From Bacteroidales bacterium (GTDB lineage Bacteria; Bacteroidota; Bacteroidia; Bacteroidales; F082), in contig JAFXLL010000010.1 in the NCBI GenBank assembly GCA_017531225.1, positions 62,001 through 126,000 on the forward strand: 64,000 nt of DNA, given 5' to 3'. A program made the translations under genes and the position numbers. The notes beneath the pieces are model-generated. The model ran no database searches, had not been told where the DNA came from, and saw only the letters and a program-made list of their open reading frames with translations. Shown piece by piece: positions 1 through 9,085 of the stretch. Position 1 is the stretch's first letter. Every line of letters starts with the position of its first letter.

Positions 1-611
1 TCGGCGCGGCATGGCATTCAAGAACACGCTACACCTTCGGTGAGACTTGGGCTACCGAGATCAGCACCTCATTGAAAGACCGTCCTGACGGAGAATACTA
101 TCACCGTCACCTCTCACCTTTGTTTTATCAGACATACGATTACCGCACGCCACATACCTTTATCGGTAGCCTTGCTTTCATCATCGGACAAAGAGGATTG
201 GTATCAGCAGACGTTGAATACATGAACTATGGCTCCTCCGTATTCACAAGCTACGAATACTCGTTCGAGGACCTTAACAACGAAATCAAGGAAATCCTGA
301 AACCAACTTGCAACATCAGGATCGGCACCGAATGGAAGATGCGGGAGTTCTTCCTGCGTTGTGGGGCCGCCTATTACGGCAGCCCTTACGGCTTTGGAAA
401 GAACTACGGCAGTGTCAAGAAATTCGCTTTGGGTTTGGGCTATGCCAGCAGCCCGACGACATCTTGGGACTTCGCCTATGAGCTCACTGAATGTACAACG
501 GGATATTCGCCCTACAGCTATTTCGAGGATGGTCAGAACGTGGCTGGGGAAGTCGTTCAGCGGCTTTGGCGCAACAAGCTGATGATTACGCTGAAATTCA
601 GAATCAATTGA
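1..611 (+). CDS. Outer membrane protein, OmpP1/FadL-like barrel (5' truncated)
   Basis: The reading frame is open from base 3 of the window, so only the C-terminal 202 residues are present. It is rich in alternating aromatic/polar strands typical of an outer-membrane beta-barrel and ends in a strand finishing LKFRIN. A patch near the start (TRYTFGETWATEI) and the strand pattern 'GSLAFIIGQRGLVSADVEY' resemble Bacteroidetes proteins annotated as OmpP1/FadL/TodX transporters, which move hydrophobic substrates across the outer membrane. Family assignment is by recognition of style and is moderate; the membrane-barrel nature is more certain. A strong bidirectional terminator follows directly. Confidence 0.6.
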   Translation, partial: GAAWHSRTRYTFGETWATEISTSLKDRPDGEYYHRHLSPLFYQTYDYRTPHTFIGSLAFIIGQRGLVSADVEYMNYGSSVFTSYEYSFEDLNNEIKEILKPTCNIRIGTEWKMREFFLRCGAAYYGSPYGFGKNYGSVKKFALGLGYASSPTTSWDFAYELTECTTGYSPYSYFEDGQNVAGEVVQRLWRNKLMITLKFRIN

Positions 612-620
612 ATAAAAAAA

Positions 621-644
621 GCCGCTCGATTGAGCGGCTTTTTT
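621..644. terminator. Bidirectional intrinsic terminator
   Basis: A 7-bp GC-rich stem (GCCGCTC/GAGCGGC) with a GATT loop is flanked by an A-run on the left and a T-run on the right. It sits between two convergent genes and can serve both. Confidence 0.9.
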
Positions 645-645
645 A

Positions 646-1431
646 TTACTCGTGGTATTTCTCAATGATTTCCTTGTCGACAAGGATACGTCCGCAGTAT
701 TCGCAAACGATGATCTTCTTGTGCGTGCAGATATCGAGTTGGTGTTGCGGAGGGATCTTGTTGAAGCAGCCGCCGCAAGCGTCGCGGTTGATGCCGACCA
801 CGGCCAGACCGTTGCGGGCGTTCTTGCGGATGCGCTTGTAAGCCACCAGCAGACGTTCCTCAATCAAGCCTTCGCACTCGGCGGAACGCTTCAGCAGGGA
901 TTCTTCTTCCTTCTGAGTCTCCTCGACGATGGAGTTGAGTTCTTCTTTCTTGGCAGTCAAGTCGTTCTTGCGCTCTTCAAGACGCTGTTGGGCAGTCCCG
1001 ATCTTAGCGGCAATGTCATCTGATTTGGCAGTAGCCTCTCTGATTCTCTTTTCGCTAAGCTGAATGTCAAGTTGTTGGTACTCGATCTCTTTGCTGATTG
1101 AATCGTACTCGCGGTTGTTGCGAACGTTGTTCTGCTGGTTTTCATATTTCTTGATCAGTGCTTCAGCTTCCTTGATCTTGATCTTGTAGTTGGCTATCTC
1201 GGTATTGAACTTTTTGGTGTCCTCCTGGAAGTTGTTGATACGGGTTTCCAGACCGGCAACCTCATCTTCCAAATCCTGAACCTCCAGAGGCAACTCGCCA
1301 CGGTAAGCACGGATCTTGTCGATCTTTGAGTCCACCTGTTGCAAGGTATACAGCGCCTCTAACTTCTGCTCGATGCTGATCTCAACTTGTTCTTCGTTGA
1401 GCATGTTCTTGACTTCTTTTTTCTCTGCCAT
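646..1431 (-). CDS. Coiled-coil protein with C-terminal C4 zinc ribbon
   Basis: A 261-residue protein. Residues about 15-190 are charged and heptad-like (long coiled coil). The end carries a four-cysteine zinc ribbon, CGGC at 219-222 and CEYC at 243-246. This is the zf-RING_7/DUF164-type architecture (Rv2229c-like), widespread in bacteria and thought to bind nucleic acid or serve as a scaffold; in Bacteroidetes it commonly sits next to the Nif3-like gene, as here. I chose the ATG at 1431 (MAEKKEV); an in-frame start at 1458 would overlap the upstream gene and reads through its stop region. It is probably co-transcribed with the Nif3-like gene. Confidence 0.85.
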   Translation of the reverse strand: MAEKKEVKNMLNEEQVEISIEQKLEALYTLQQVDSKIDKIRAYRGELPLEVQDLEDEVAGLETRINNFQEDTKKFNTEIANYKIKIKEAEALIKKYENQQNNVRNNREYDSISKEIEYQQLDIQLSEKRIREATAKSDDIAAKIGTAQQRLEERKNDLTAKKEELNSIVEETQKEEESLLKRSAECEGLIEERLLVAYKRIRKNARNGLAVVGINRDACGGCFNKIPPQHQLDICTHKKIIVCEYCGRILVDKEIIEKYHE

Positions 1432-1445
1432 AGCTATGATTAGAT

Positions 1446-2240
1446 TTATTTTGTACAAAAATAGTGAACCGCGTTAGTATTAGTCTCGGCGATTTCGGCT
1501 GCAAAGGTAGGAATTTTTTTCTTTATCAAGACCTTAATTAATTCTTTTGTAAACTGCTCGGTCTCAAAATGTCCGCCATCCACCAACAGAATATTGCCTT
1601 CAGGCACAAAATAGTCGTGGTATTTGATATCGGCAGTAAGGTAAGCGTCGGCCTTTTGGCGAAGGGCATCGGACATGAAGGGCGTGCCAGAGCCACCACA
1701 CAAAGCCACTTTTTTGATCATCCTTCCCGTCAAAGCGGAATGTTTCAGGCAAGGAGAGCCAATTTTATCGGCAACAAGATTCAGAAAATCAATTTCTTTC
1801 ATCTGTTGACCGAATTCACCGATCATACCCGCACCACAAAGTTCAGGCTCATCCGTAGAAGGTTGAAGGATATGCAGATTCGTCAAGCCCAACTTGTCGG
1901 CCAGCACTCGGCTAACGCCCAGATAGCTGTTATCCAGATTGGTATGCATGGAAACGATGGCAATGTCATGCTTGATGGCTTTCATCACCACACGCTCAAT
2001 GTAGGTCTGTGGCGTCAGATGTTTCAACCCTCTGAAAATCAACGGATGATGGCTAACAATCAGATCACACTGTTTGGCAATGGCCTCATCGACCAACTCC
2101 TCCGTCACATCCAAGGCAATCAACGCCTTATGGACCTCGGCATTCAAGTCGCCCACCTGAAGCCCAGCATTGTCGTAATCTTCCTGCCACTGCAACGGCG
2201 CAATCTCCGTAATGCAGCTCATAATATCCTTAACGGTCAT
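1446..2240 (-). CDS. Nif3-like dinuclear metal centre protein
   Basis: A 264-residue protein of the NIF3/YbgI/DUF34 family, often labelled GTP cyclohydrolase I type 2 homologue. The metal-binding motif SHHPLIFRG lies near residue 64, HTNLDN near residue 100, and a C-terminal DGGHFETE supplies the last His/Glu ligands. These are the conserved ligands of the hexameric dinuclear metal enzymes; the physiological reaction is not firmly established. It is the first gene of a two-gene minus-strand unit with the zinc-ribbon protein, and has its own -7 box upstream. Confidence 0.93.
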   Translation of the reverse strand: MTVKDIMSCITEIAPLQWQEDYDNAGLQVGDLNAEVHKALIALDVTEELVDEAIAKQCDLIVSHHPLIFRGLKHLTPQTYIERVVMKAIKHDIAIVSMHTNLDNSYLGVSRVLADKLGLTNLHILQPSTDEPELCGAGMIGEFGQQMKEIDFLNLVADKIGSPCLKHSALTGRMIKKVALCGGSGTPFMSDALRQKADAYLTADIKYHDYFVPEGNILLVDGGHFETEQFTKELIKVLIKKKIPTFAAEIAETNTNAVHYFCTK

Positions 2241-2261
2241 ATTTTTCGTGGTTTAGGGCAT

Positions 2262-2269
2262 CAAAATTA
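2262..2269 (-). promoter_or_regulatory. -7 box of nif3-like gene
   Basis: TAATTTTG on the minus strand fits the Bacteroidetes TAnnTTTG consensus, 21 bases before the start codon at 2240. It lies back to back with the lpxK box. Confidence 0.55.
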
Positions 2270-2281
2270 GGGAAAAATCTC

Positions 2282-2289
2282 TATTTTTG
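2282..2289 (+). promoter_or_regulatory. -7 box of lpxK operon
   Basis: TATTTTTG ends 8 bases before the lpxK ATG, implying a very short or absent 5' leader. Confidence 0.5.
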
Positions 2290-2297
2290 ACCCCAAT

Positions 2298-3347
2298 ATG
2301 AAGATTTTGCTGATACCCATAGCATTTTTGTACCATATTATCCTGAGTATCAGGCATAAGCTGTACGATTGGCGTATTTTGAAATCGAAAAGATTCGATA
2401 TGCCTGTGATCTGCGTGGGTAATTTAGCTTTGGGCGGCACAGGGAAGACTCCTCACATAGAATACTTGATAGACCTGCTGTCGGAGCAATACCGTGTTTG
2501 CGTTGTCAGCCGCGGCTACGGGCGCAAGACCAAAGGCTTTCAGTTGGCCAACAGCGGCTGTGCTTCAGAAACCGTCGGCGACGAGCCTTTGCAATACGTC
2601 AACAAGTTCAGCAACATCATGGTGGCGGTAGACGAGAACCGTAATGAGGCCATTGAACTGATGGGTACCATCGACCGACCGCCTGAGCTTTATCTGCTCG
2701 ACGATGCCTTTCAGCATCGCAGCACACAGGCTGGGCTCAACATCCTGCTAACTTCATTTAACAAACTGTATTCCAACGATTTTTTAGTTCCCGCTGGCAC
2801 CTTACGCGACATGAGAGAAGCCTCCAAACGAGCTGACATCATCGTGGTAAGTAAAGCGCCGACCAATTTGGATGAAGACCAAAAGGCGGAGATCATCAAA
2901 CAATTGAAGCCATTGCCCCATCAGGAAGTATTCTTCTCATCATTGGAATACGAGCCCTTGAAAGCCATCAATACCAAAGCTGACGAACTCGATTTGGAAC
3001 AGGTCAAAGCCACCATGTTGTTCTGCGGCATTGCCAATCCCAAGCCGTTGATCAATGAGCTTTCAAGCCATTATCAACAGCTGGAGGCCGTCACTTTCAG
3101 CGATCATCACACATACACTGACAGCGAAATCAATACATTAATCAAGAGATTCGAGCAAATCCCAAGCGACCGTAAAATCATGGTCACCACGGAAAAAGAT
3201 TTTGCGCGTTTGATAAATTCTCCTTACCTTTGTAAGTTTGAATCGGTTCCGCTTTTCGTGGTGCCGATCAGCATCAGTATTCATCAACAAGAAAAATTCG
3301 ATAAAATAATATTGGACTATGTACGAAAAAATGCTCACCACGGTTGA
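2298..3347 (+). CDS. lpxK: Tetraacyldisaccharide 4'-kinase
   Basis: A 349-residue LpxK. It phosphorylates the 4' position of the lipid A disaccharide precursor at the inner membrane. An N-terminal hydrophobic stretch (residues 1-18) precedes the P-loop GNLALGGTGKT (41-51), and DDAFQHR follows near residue 138, both diagnostic of LpxK. It overlaps the next gene by 29 bases. It is placed with lpxH two genes downstream, so two lipid A steps share one operon with a purine phosphorylase between them. Confidence 0.96.
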   Translation: MKILLIPIAFLYHIILSIRHKLYDWRILKSKRFDMPVICVGNLALGGTGKTPHIEYLIDLLSEQYRVCVVSRGYGRKTKGFQLANSGCASETVGDEPLQYVNKFSNIMVAVDENRNEAIELMGTIDRPPELYLLDDAFQHRSTQAGLNILLTSFNKLYSNDFLVPAGTLRDMREASKRADIIVVSKAPTNLDEDQKAEIIKQLKPLPHQEVFFSSLEYEPLKAINTKADELDLEQVKATMLFCGIANPKPLINELSSHYQQLEAVTFSDHHTYTDSEINTLIKRFEQIPSDRKIMVTTEKDFARLINSPYLCKFESVPLFVVPISISIHQQEKFDKIILDYVRKNAHHG

Positions 3348-4155
3348 TTACATCAACATGAAGACCAAAGGGTTCAAGCCCGAAGTCGGCGTCGTGTTAG
3401 GCTCCGGTTTAGGCGGCTTGGCCAACGGTATCGCCATAGAGTATGCCATTCCCTATTCAGAGGTTCCCAACTTCCCCGTCTCCACCGTCAAAGGTCACCA
3501 GGGACAATTGCTTTTCGGCACCATCGCAGGACGTAAAGTCATCGCCATGCAAGGTCGTTTCCATTACTACGAGGGCTATCCCATGGAAACCGTTGTCTTC
3601 CCCATCCGCTTGATGATGCAACTTGGCATCAAGTTCCTCATCCTCAGCAATGCGGCAGGTGGACTCAACCCGAACTTCCGCGTGGGCGACATTATGATCA
3701 TCAACGATCACATCCACGCCATGCCGAATCCTCTGATTGGGCCTCATGACGATCGTTTTGGCGAGCGTTTCCCCGACATGAGCGAACCATACGACAAACG
3801 ACTCATCAAGTTGGCTGACGAGATTGCCATGGAAAAAGGCATCTGGGTGCAGCACGGCGTATATTGCTCCACTACGGGACCGACCTACGAGACTCCTGCC
3901 GAGTGCCGCTACTTCCGCATCATCGGCGCCGATACCATCGGCATGTCGACCACGCCTGAGGTCATCGTAGCCCGCCAAGGCAAATTGCCGGTGTTTGGTC
4001 TTTCTATCGTCTCCGACATGGGTAACATCTTCGGTGTCGATCACCCGATCACCATCACCCATGAGGAAGTCATCAGGGCCGTGAACGCCGTTGAGCCTAA
4101 GCTCATCACCCTGATCACCGAACTTATCCGCCGCAGTTCCCAAATCAAGTTCTGA
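3319..4155 (+). CDS. punA: Purine nucleoside phosphorylase I
   Basis: A 278-residue trimeric-type PNP that cleaves purine nucleosides with phosphate in purine salvage. Motifs visible are GSGLGG (28-33), FHYYEGYPM, SNAAGGLNPNFRVGDIM and the substrate segment GPTYETPAE followed by GMSTTPEVI. The start at 3319 overlaps the lpxK 3' end; an alternative in-frame ATG at 3331 is possible. The stop overlaps the lpxH start (TGATG). Confidence 0.96.
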   Translation: MYEKMLTTVDYINMKTKGFKPEVGVVLGSGLGGLANGIAIEYAIPYSEVPNFPVSTVKGHQGQLLFGTIAGRKVIAMQGRFHYYEGYPMETVVFPIRLMMQLGIKFLILSNAAGGLNPNFRVGDIMIINDHIHAMPNPLIGPHDDRFGERFPDMSEPYDKRLIKLADEIAMEKGIWVQHGVYCSTTGPTYETPAECRYFRIIGADTIGMSTTPEVIVARQGKLPVFGLSIVSDMGNIFGVDHPITITHEEVIRAVNAVEPKLITLITELIRRSSQIKF

Positions 4156-4910
4156 TGGCCGTTTACTTCGTCACCGACTTCCATCTGGGCATTCCTTCGC
4201 TTGAGGACAGCCATGAGCGTGAGTTGAAACTCTTGAAGCTTTTAGACTCCATCAAGGCTGATTGTGAGGAATTGTTCCTGATGGGTGACCTATTCGACTT
4301 TTGGTTTGAATACAAGTCGGTGGTCCCACGAGGTTTTGTCCGTATTCAAGGCAAGTTGGCAGAGTTTACCGACGCCGGCATCCCAGTGCATCTCTTCATC
4401 GGCAACCACGATCTGTGGTGTTTTGGTTATCTACATGACGAGTTGGGCATCCAGCTGCATCGCGAGCCCGAGATCTTTACGCTGAAAGGCAAAAAATTCT
4501 TCTTGGTCCACGGCGATGGCAGAGGTTCCGGCGACAAAGGCTACAAATTCCTGAAGAAGGTTTTTGAATGTCGGGTTAACCAATGGCTTTTCCGTTGGAT
4601 CCATCCTGACATTGGCATCCGATTGGCCCTGCGCTGGTCGCACAAGCACAGACTGAAGAAACTCAAGAACGAAGTCGAGCGAGGGTATTACAACGACATC
4701 CCCAACACCCGCCTGTACCAATATGCCCAAGAGCAAGCGGCCTTGGATCCTTCCATTGATTTCTTCGTGTTCGGCCACCAGCACAAGCCCATGCAGTACC
4801 AAAGTGGTGATCACGCCTTGACCACCGTGGTGGGCAACTGGATTTACGATTTCACCTATGCGGTGTTCGACGGGGAGACGGTGGAATTAAAGAGGTTTGA
4901 GGAATATTAA
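4155..4910 (+). CDS. lpxH: UDP-2,3-diacylglucosamine diphosphatase
   Basis: A 251-residue calcineurin-like phosphoesterase. The five metal motifs are present in order: DFHLG, GDLFDFWFE, GNHD, a histidine in LVHGDG, and FGHQHKP. DFWFE and the downstream R/K-rich insert are features of LpxH, which removes UMP from UDP-diacylglucosamine in lipid A synthesis. It is the last gene of lpxK-punA-lpxH and its stop overlaps the convergent lipoprotein gene by 4 bases. Confidence 0.9.
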   Translation: MAVYFVTDFHLGIPSLEDSHERELKLLKLLDSIKADCEELFLMGDLFDFWFEYKSVVPRGFVRIQGKLAEFTDAGIPVHLFIGNHDLWCFGYLHDELGIQLHREPEIFTLKGKKFFLVHGDGRGSGDKGYKFLKKVFECRVNQWLFRWIHPDIGIRLALRWSHKHRLKKLKNEVERGYYNDIPNTRLYQYAQEQAALDPSIDFFVFGHQHKPMQYQSGDHALTTVVGNWIYDFTYAVFDGETVELKRFEEY

Positions 4911-5557
4911 TTAAACAGTGAACTCACTACAACAAAGCGTTTGACCACTTCGCCTTCATCTGTAAAGACATGGGCATGATAGATACCTTCCTCGTATTGA
5001 GTAACATCAATATAACAATGTTCCCCTCCAATATTGGAATCCAGAATCACTTGACCAGCAAGATCCACCACCTTAATACGATGCATTTCGCATGATAGAG
5101 CATCAAAATTCACACCGTAATTTGAGCTTGTCGGATTAGGATACATCACGACACCTTGATAATCTGGGAATTCTCCTTGAACTCTTGGATGATAGCATGA
5201 GACTTCACTAATTGGACTGAAGCCGTATTCATTCACAGCCACAACTTTATAATGATTGATATCATCAAACGGACAGACATCCATAAAATAGGTATCGGTT
5301 GTATTACCAAGAAACACTTTGAATGTCTCACCAGTAACCTGGCCTACTAGGTCTATCTTATGAAAATCAACTGTAATTCTATAATAATCGGCATTGGGGA
5401 CCTCGTCCCATGACAAACGTATTTGATCATCATTTGCCACCGCCGTCAGGTTTTTGGGAGCTTCAGGCGCTTCAGCGACTTCTTTTTTGTTGCATGACGT
5501 AAAAAGAAATAGCACCGCCAATAGCGCTACTACTACAAAGCTTAGTCTTTCCTTCAT
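4907..5557 (-). CDS. Fibronectin type III lipoprotein with T9SS type A sorting domain
   Basis: A 216-residue protein. The N-terminus is a lipoprotein signal peptide ending LFLFTSC (Cys about 22). Residues about 33-125 form one fibronectin type III-like domain (APKNLTAVANDD...IRLSWDEVPNADYY). Residues about 135-216 form a type A sorting domain (MYPNPTSSNYGV, then IKVVDLAGQVI, then GIYHAHVFTDEGEVVKRFVV), which directs export through the type IX secretion system. Lipobox plus a T9SS C-terminus in one protein is uncommon but seen in Bacteroidetes. No substrate can be inferred. Confidence 0.85.
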   Translation of the reverse strand: MKERLSFVVVALLAVLFLFTSCNKKEVAEAPEAPKNLTAVANDDQIRLSWDEVPNADYYRITVDFHKIDLVGQVTGETFKVFLGNTTDTYFMDVCPFDDINHYKVVAVNEYGFSPISEVSCYHPRVQGEFPDYQGVVMYPNPTSSNYGVNFDALSCEMHRIKVVDLAGQVILDSNIGGEHCYIDVTQYEEGIYHAHVFTDEGEVVKRFVVVSSLFN

Positions 5558-5581
5558 TCAATATAACTCTATTGTTCTTTG

Positions 5582-5589
5582 CAAAAATA
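5582..5589 (-). promoter_or_regulatory. -7 box of T9SS lipoprotein gene
   Basis: TATTTTTG on the minus strand, 25 bases before the start at 5557. Confidence 0.55.
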
Positions 5590-5601
5590 ACAAACTTTCT
5601 T

Positions 5602-5609
5602 TAAATTTG
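5602..5609 (+). promoter_or_regulatory. -7 box of M20 dipeptidase gene
   Basis: TAAATTTG on the plus strand, 37 bases before the ATG at 5647; divergent from the minus-strand box. Confidence 0.5.
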
Positions 5610-5646
5610 CCAGTCTTTAGAATTTTAATCTTTAAAGCATTATAAA

Positions 5647-7008
5647 ATGAAAACAACCGACAAGTACATCAAAGAAAACAAGGACCGTTTCCTTGAAGAA
5701 TTGTTTGAATTGATCCGCATTCCGTCCATCAGCTCGGAAGCAGCACATAAACCCGATATGATCCGTTGCGCTGAGTGCTGGCGCAAGCACTTGCTGAAGG
5801 CCGGTGCCGACAAGGCTGAAGTCATGCCTACCGATGGCAATCCTATCGTCTATGGCGAGAAGATCATCGACCCGAAGAAGCCCACCATACTGGTGTATGG
5901 CCACTACGATGTGATGCCTGTGGATCCCATCGAGTTGTGGAACACCAAGCCTTTTGAGCCTGTGGTGAAAGACGGCCGCATCTGGGCTCGTGGCGCCGAC
6001 GACGATAAAGGTCAGTCGTTCATGCATGCCAAGGCTTTCGAGACTATGGTAAAGACCAACACCCTTCCCTGCAACGTGAAGTTCATGCTTGAAGGCGAAG
6101 AGGAAATCGGTTCCGGCAGCCTCGCCAAATGGATCGTGAAATACAAGAACTTAGTGAAGGCTGACGTCATCTTAGTGTCCGACACCTCGATGATCGCTTC
6201 AGACGTTCCTTCCATCACCACTGGCCTGAGAGGTCTCGCTTACTGGGAGATTGAAGTCACCGGCCCTAATGCGGACCTCCACTCCGGCATCTTTGGCGGT
6301 AGCGTAGCCAACCCATTGAACACGCTCTGCGAGATGATCGCCAAGTGCATGGATGAGAACAACCATATCACCATCCCTCATTTCTACGACGATGTCATCA
6401 ACTGCTCACGCAAGGAACGCCAGCTGTTGAACATGGCACCATATGACGAGAAGGCTTACAAGGAAAGCCTGAACGTGAAGGCGCTGCGTGGCGAGAAGGG
6501 CTACACCAAGATCGAGCGTGTGGGCATCCGTCCTACCTTCGACCTCTGCGGTATGTGGGGCGGTTACACCGGCGAGGGCAGCAAGACCGTGTTGCCGTCG
6601 AAGGCATATGCCAAGCTCTCCTGCCGTCTGGTGCCGAACCAAGACCACGAGAAGATCGCCAAGTTGGTGAAGAACTACTTCGAGAAGAACGCTCCAAAGT
6701 ATGTCACCGTAAAGGTCACTCCTTTGCATGGTGGACAAGCCTACGGCTGCCCCATCGACCTGCCGGCATACAAGGCTGCCGAAGCCGCCTACATGGAAAC
6801 CTACGGCAAACAGCCTATCCCAATGCGTTCAGGTGGCTCCATCCCGATCATCTCCGAGTTTGAAAGAGTGTTAGGTATCAAGTCGATCTTAATGGGCTTC
6901 GGACTTGGCGAGGACGCCATCCACTCACCCAACGAAAACTATCGCCTCGACCATTTCTACAAGGGTATCGAGACGATTATCGCATTCTATCAGCATTTTT
7001 CTAAATGA
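5647..7008 (+). CDS. M20 family dipeptidase
   Basis: A 453-residue zinc peptidase of the M20/M25/M40 (CNDP/dapE-like) family, likely cytoplasmic and cleaving dipeptides. The metal-site motifs are GHYDVMPVD (near 79), ARGADDDKGQ (near 118) and the catalytic GEEEIGS (near 150); ADLHSGIFGG marks the dimerisation/lid domain and a C-terminal AIHSPNENYRLDHF gives the last ligand. Length is normal for the family. A single-gene unit with its own promoter. Confidence 0.93.
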   Translation: MKTTDKYIKENKDRFLEELFELIRIPSISSEAAHKPDMIRCAECWRKHLLKAGADKAEVMPTDGNPIVYGEKIIDPKKPTILVYGHYDVMPVDPIELWNTKPFEPVVKDGRIWARGADDDKGQSFMHAKAFETMVKTNTLPCNVKFMLEGEEEIGSGSLAKWIVKYKNLVKADVILVSDTSMIASDVPSITTGLRGLAYWEIEVTGPNADLHSGIFGGSVANPLNTLCEMIAKCMDENNHITIPHFYDDVINCSRKERQLLNMAPYDEKAYKESLNVKALRGEKGYTKIERVGIRPTFDLCGMWGGYTGEGSKTVLPSKAYAKLSCRLVPNQDHEKIAKLVKNYFEKNAPKYVTVKVTPLHGGQAYGCPIDLPAYKAAEAAYMETYGKQPIPMRSGGSIPIISEFERVLGIKSILMGFGLGEDAIHSPNENYRLDHFYKGIETIIAFYQHFSK

Positions 7009-7012
7009 TGTA

Positions 7013-7112
7013 GCGTGTCTTTGACACGCCATATTTGATAATCACATTCTATAAACCCCACACTGCGCATTTGCTTGTGTGGGGTTATTAATGTCACGTG
7101 TCTTCGACACGT
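7013..7112. repeat. Hairpin cluster: two GTGTC/GACAC palindromes around a terminator-like stem
   Basis: Three hairpins fill the convergent gap. GCGTGTC-TTT-GACACGC lies at 7013-7029, AACCCCACAC pairs with GTGTGGGGTT at 7055-7064/7077-7086 (likely terminator), and ACGTGTC-TTC-GACACGT lies at 7096-7112. The outer two are near copies and look like a short dispersed palindromic repeat. Confidence 0.7.
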
Positions 7113-8299
7113 TATTTGGAGAACATCACTTTCTCGCTATTGAACATCCGCGTCAAGCCCCATACTGCTATGCCGGTATAGCATACATTGGCAGCTAAGG
7201 TAACGATAACGGGCATCCATTTCATCTCGTGGGCAAAGACGGAAGTCATGACCTGAACGGCGTTGTAGAACGGAATCAGGTAGGCGGTCAGGCTCTCAGG
7301 AGTGCCGCTCTGAAACATCGGCGTCAAGCCGCAGAACACCACCACTAACATGAAAGGCATGATCATAGTGCCTGCATTCTTGACATCTTTGGCCAGTGCC
7401 GACAGCAAACTGACGACCGAAGCCATGATGAGCACAGCTGCCATGATAGTAATCAGAATGACCAAGTAATCGCTTGTCGTGTAGTGCAACTCAATACCTG
7501 CCGCATCGGCCTGAATCATCTTCGGCAGCGACAAGGCAATGCCAATAAAACTCGAGATACCGCTCATCAACGCAATGCCGCTCAACGACACCACCTTACC
7601 CAAGGCAAGTTCGTTTCTGCGCAATGGGGTCACCAGCAATGTAGCGATGGTGCCGCGTTCCTTCTCACCGGCGATGGAGCTGGGAGCGATAGCCATCACG
7701 CCACTGAAGAGCATCATCAAGATGAGCATGGGGATAAGTTTGGAAAGGATGCTACCCAACACATCATCATCGCTGGCCATGTCGAATTGAGCCTCCTCAA
7801 CGTCAGCACGGTTGATGTCGAAACGGTTACTCAGTTGTTCTTCGTAAGCCGTAAGGGATCCTTTCAACATTTGATAGACGCGAGAGGAAGCATTGTTGGC
7901 CGAGTTGTAATAGATCTCAATATTAGGTGCAGCCACACCGCTTTGAGGATCGTAGGTAGCCACTATCGAATCGAAAGCTTCAGGGAAACGGGCAAGCACC
8001 TCGTTGAGGTTCTTGCTTTCCAGCTTATCTATGTCTTCCTGAAGAACAGCCTGTTGCAATACCACAACAGATGGCAGATTCTCCACCATCGGAGCCACAC
8101 TCTCGGGGAGATTCTCCACACGAACGATCACCATTTCATCTGTCCCCTCAGTAGCCATTTTCTGCATACCTGAGCCCAAAAGGCTGTAAATGATATAGAT
8201 GAGCAAACCCGGCATAATCACTGACGTGAACAGCAGCTGGCGGTCGCCAAAGACACGGGCAAACTCTTTCTTAATGATGGTCCATGCATTGTTTTTCAT
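7112..8299 (-). CDS. ABC transporter permease (NatB-like)
   Basis: A 395-residue ABC-2 type permease. One N-terminal helix (about 22-42) is followed by a large extracytoplasmic segment of about 140 residues and then five to six helices from about 195 onward, with the conserved cytoplasmic ERGTIATLLVTPLRRNEL segment. This matches the NatB/CcmB-like sodium or multidrug exporter permeases. It overlaps its ATPase gene by 4 bases (ATGA). The substrate is unknown. Confidence 0.88.
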   Translation of the reverse strand: MKNNAWTIIKKEFARVFGDRQLLFTSVIMPGLLIYIIYSLLGSGMQKMATEGTDEMVIVRVENLPESVAPMVENLPSVVVLQQAVLQEDIDKLESKNLNEVLARFPEAFDSIVATYDPQSGVAAPNIEIYYNSANNASSRVYQMLKGSLTAYEEQLSNRFDINRADVEEAQFDMASDDDVLGSILSKLIPMLILMMLFSGVMAIAPSSIAGEKERGTIATLLVTPLRRNELALGKVVSLSGIALMSGISSFIGIALSLPKMIQADAAGIELHYTTSDYLVILITIMAAVLIMASVVSLLSALAKDVKNAGTMIMPFMLVVVFCGLTPMFQSGTPESLTAYLIPFYNAVQVMTSVFAHEMKWMPVIVTLAANVCYTGIAVWGLTRMFNSEKVMFSK

Positions 8300-9072
8300 T
8301 CCTCACCTCCTTTCACTTCCTTGTACATCTCAAAGAAACGGTCTTCCAGCGAGAGTCCGTTGCACACTTCCTCGAGTGGGCCACAGGCTGTCATGCGGCC
8401 GTCGATGATGACACCGACACGGTCGCAGAGCTTTTCAACGAGACTGAAGATATGGGTAGACAAGATGATGGTCTTACCTTGTTCACGCAATTCTTGAAGA
8501 TAATCCGTCACGGTGCGAGCAGTGAGCACATCCAGACCGTTAGTGGGCTCGTCGAAGATGACAAACTCCGGATCGTGGACCAAAGAGATCACCAAAGAGA
8601 CCTTCTGTTTCATGCCCGTGGAGAGGTTGGCCACCTTCACTTCAGCAAAACGGTCGATGCCAAAGCGTTCAAACAACTTGGCTTTGCGTTGAGCGATAAC
8701 ATCTGGGGCAATCCCATAGAGTTGGGAGAAGAAGTCGAACAGATAATTGGGAGTAAAGAAGTCTTCCAACTTCAATTCCGAGGTAAGAAAACCGATCTTA
8801 GCCCTCACCTGTTCCGGCTGGCTCACGATGGAGCAGCCATCAATAAAGGCATTACCCTTGTCAGGGGCAATCAAGGTGGCCAGCATACGCAGCGTGGTGG
8901 TCTTGCCGGCGCCGTTGGGGCCAAGCAGGCCAAAGATCTCGCCACGGTTGGCGGTAAACGAAAGATCATCAACCGCAACAATCTTCTTACGGCTTGTCCT
9001 CTCGATCTGCTGTTGTTTGCGTGTCAGTTTGAAAGTCTTGCTAAGGCCTTCCACGCGAAGGATTTCTGACAT
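8296..9072 (-). CDS. ABC transporter ATP-binding protein (NatA-like)
   Basis: A 258-residue ATPase. Walker A GPNGAGKTTT, Q-loop region, signature LSTGMKQKVSL and Walker B FVIFDEPTNGLD are all intact. It drives the permease encoded directly downstream. The closest general match is NatA-type sodium/drug exporters. It lies 13 bases downstream of dsbD, so it may be read as part of that transcript. Confidence 0.92.
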   Translation of the reverse strand: MSEILRVEGLSKTFKLTRKQQQIERTSRKKIVAVDDLSFTANRGEIFGLLGPNGAGKTTTLRMLATLIAPDKGNAFIDGCSIVSQPEQVRAKIGFLTSELKLEDFFTPNYLFDFFSQLYGIAPDVIAQRKAKLFERFGIDRFAEVKVANLSTGMKQKVSLVISLVHDPEFVIFDEPTNGLDVLTARTVTDYLQELREQGKTIILSTHIFSLVEKLCDRVGVIIDGRMTACGPLEEVCNGLSLEDRFFEMYKEVKGGEE

Positions 9073-9085
9073 TTTCGCTATTTTA

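Noticed and set aside
3457-4143. 228-codon minus-strand frame opposite punA
   Set aside because: Shadow of a well-recognised gene; no motif of its own.
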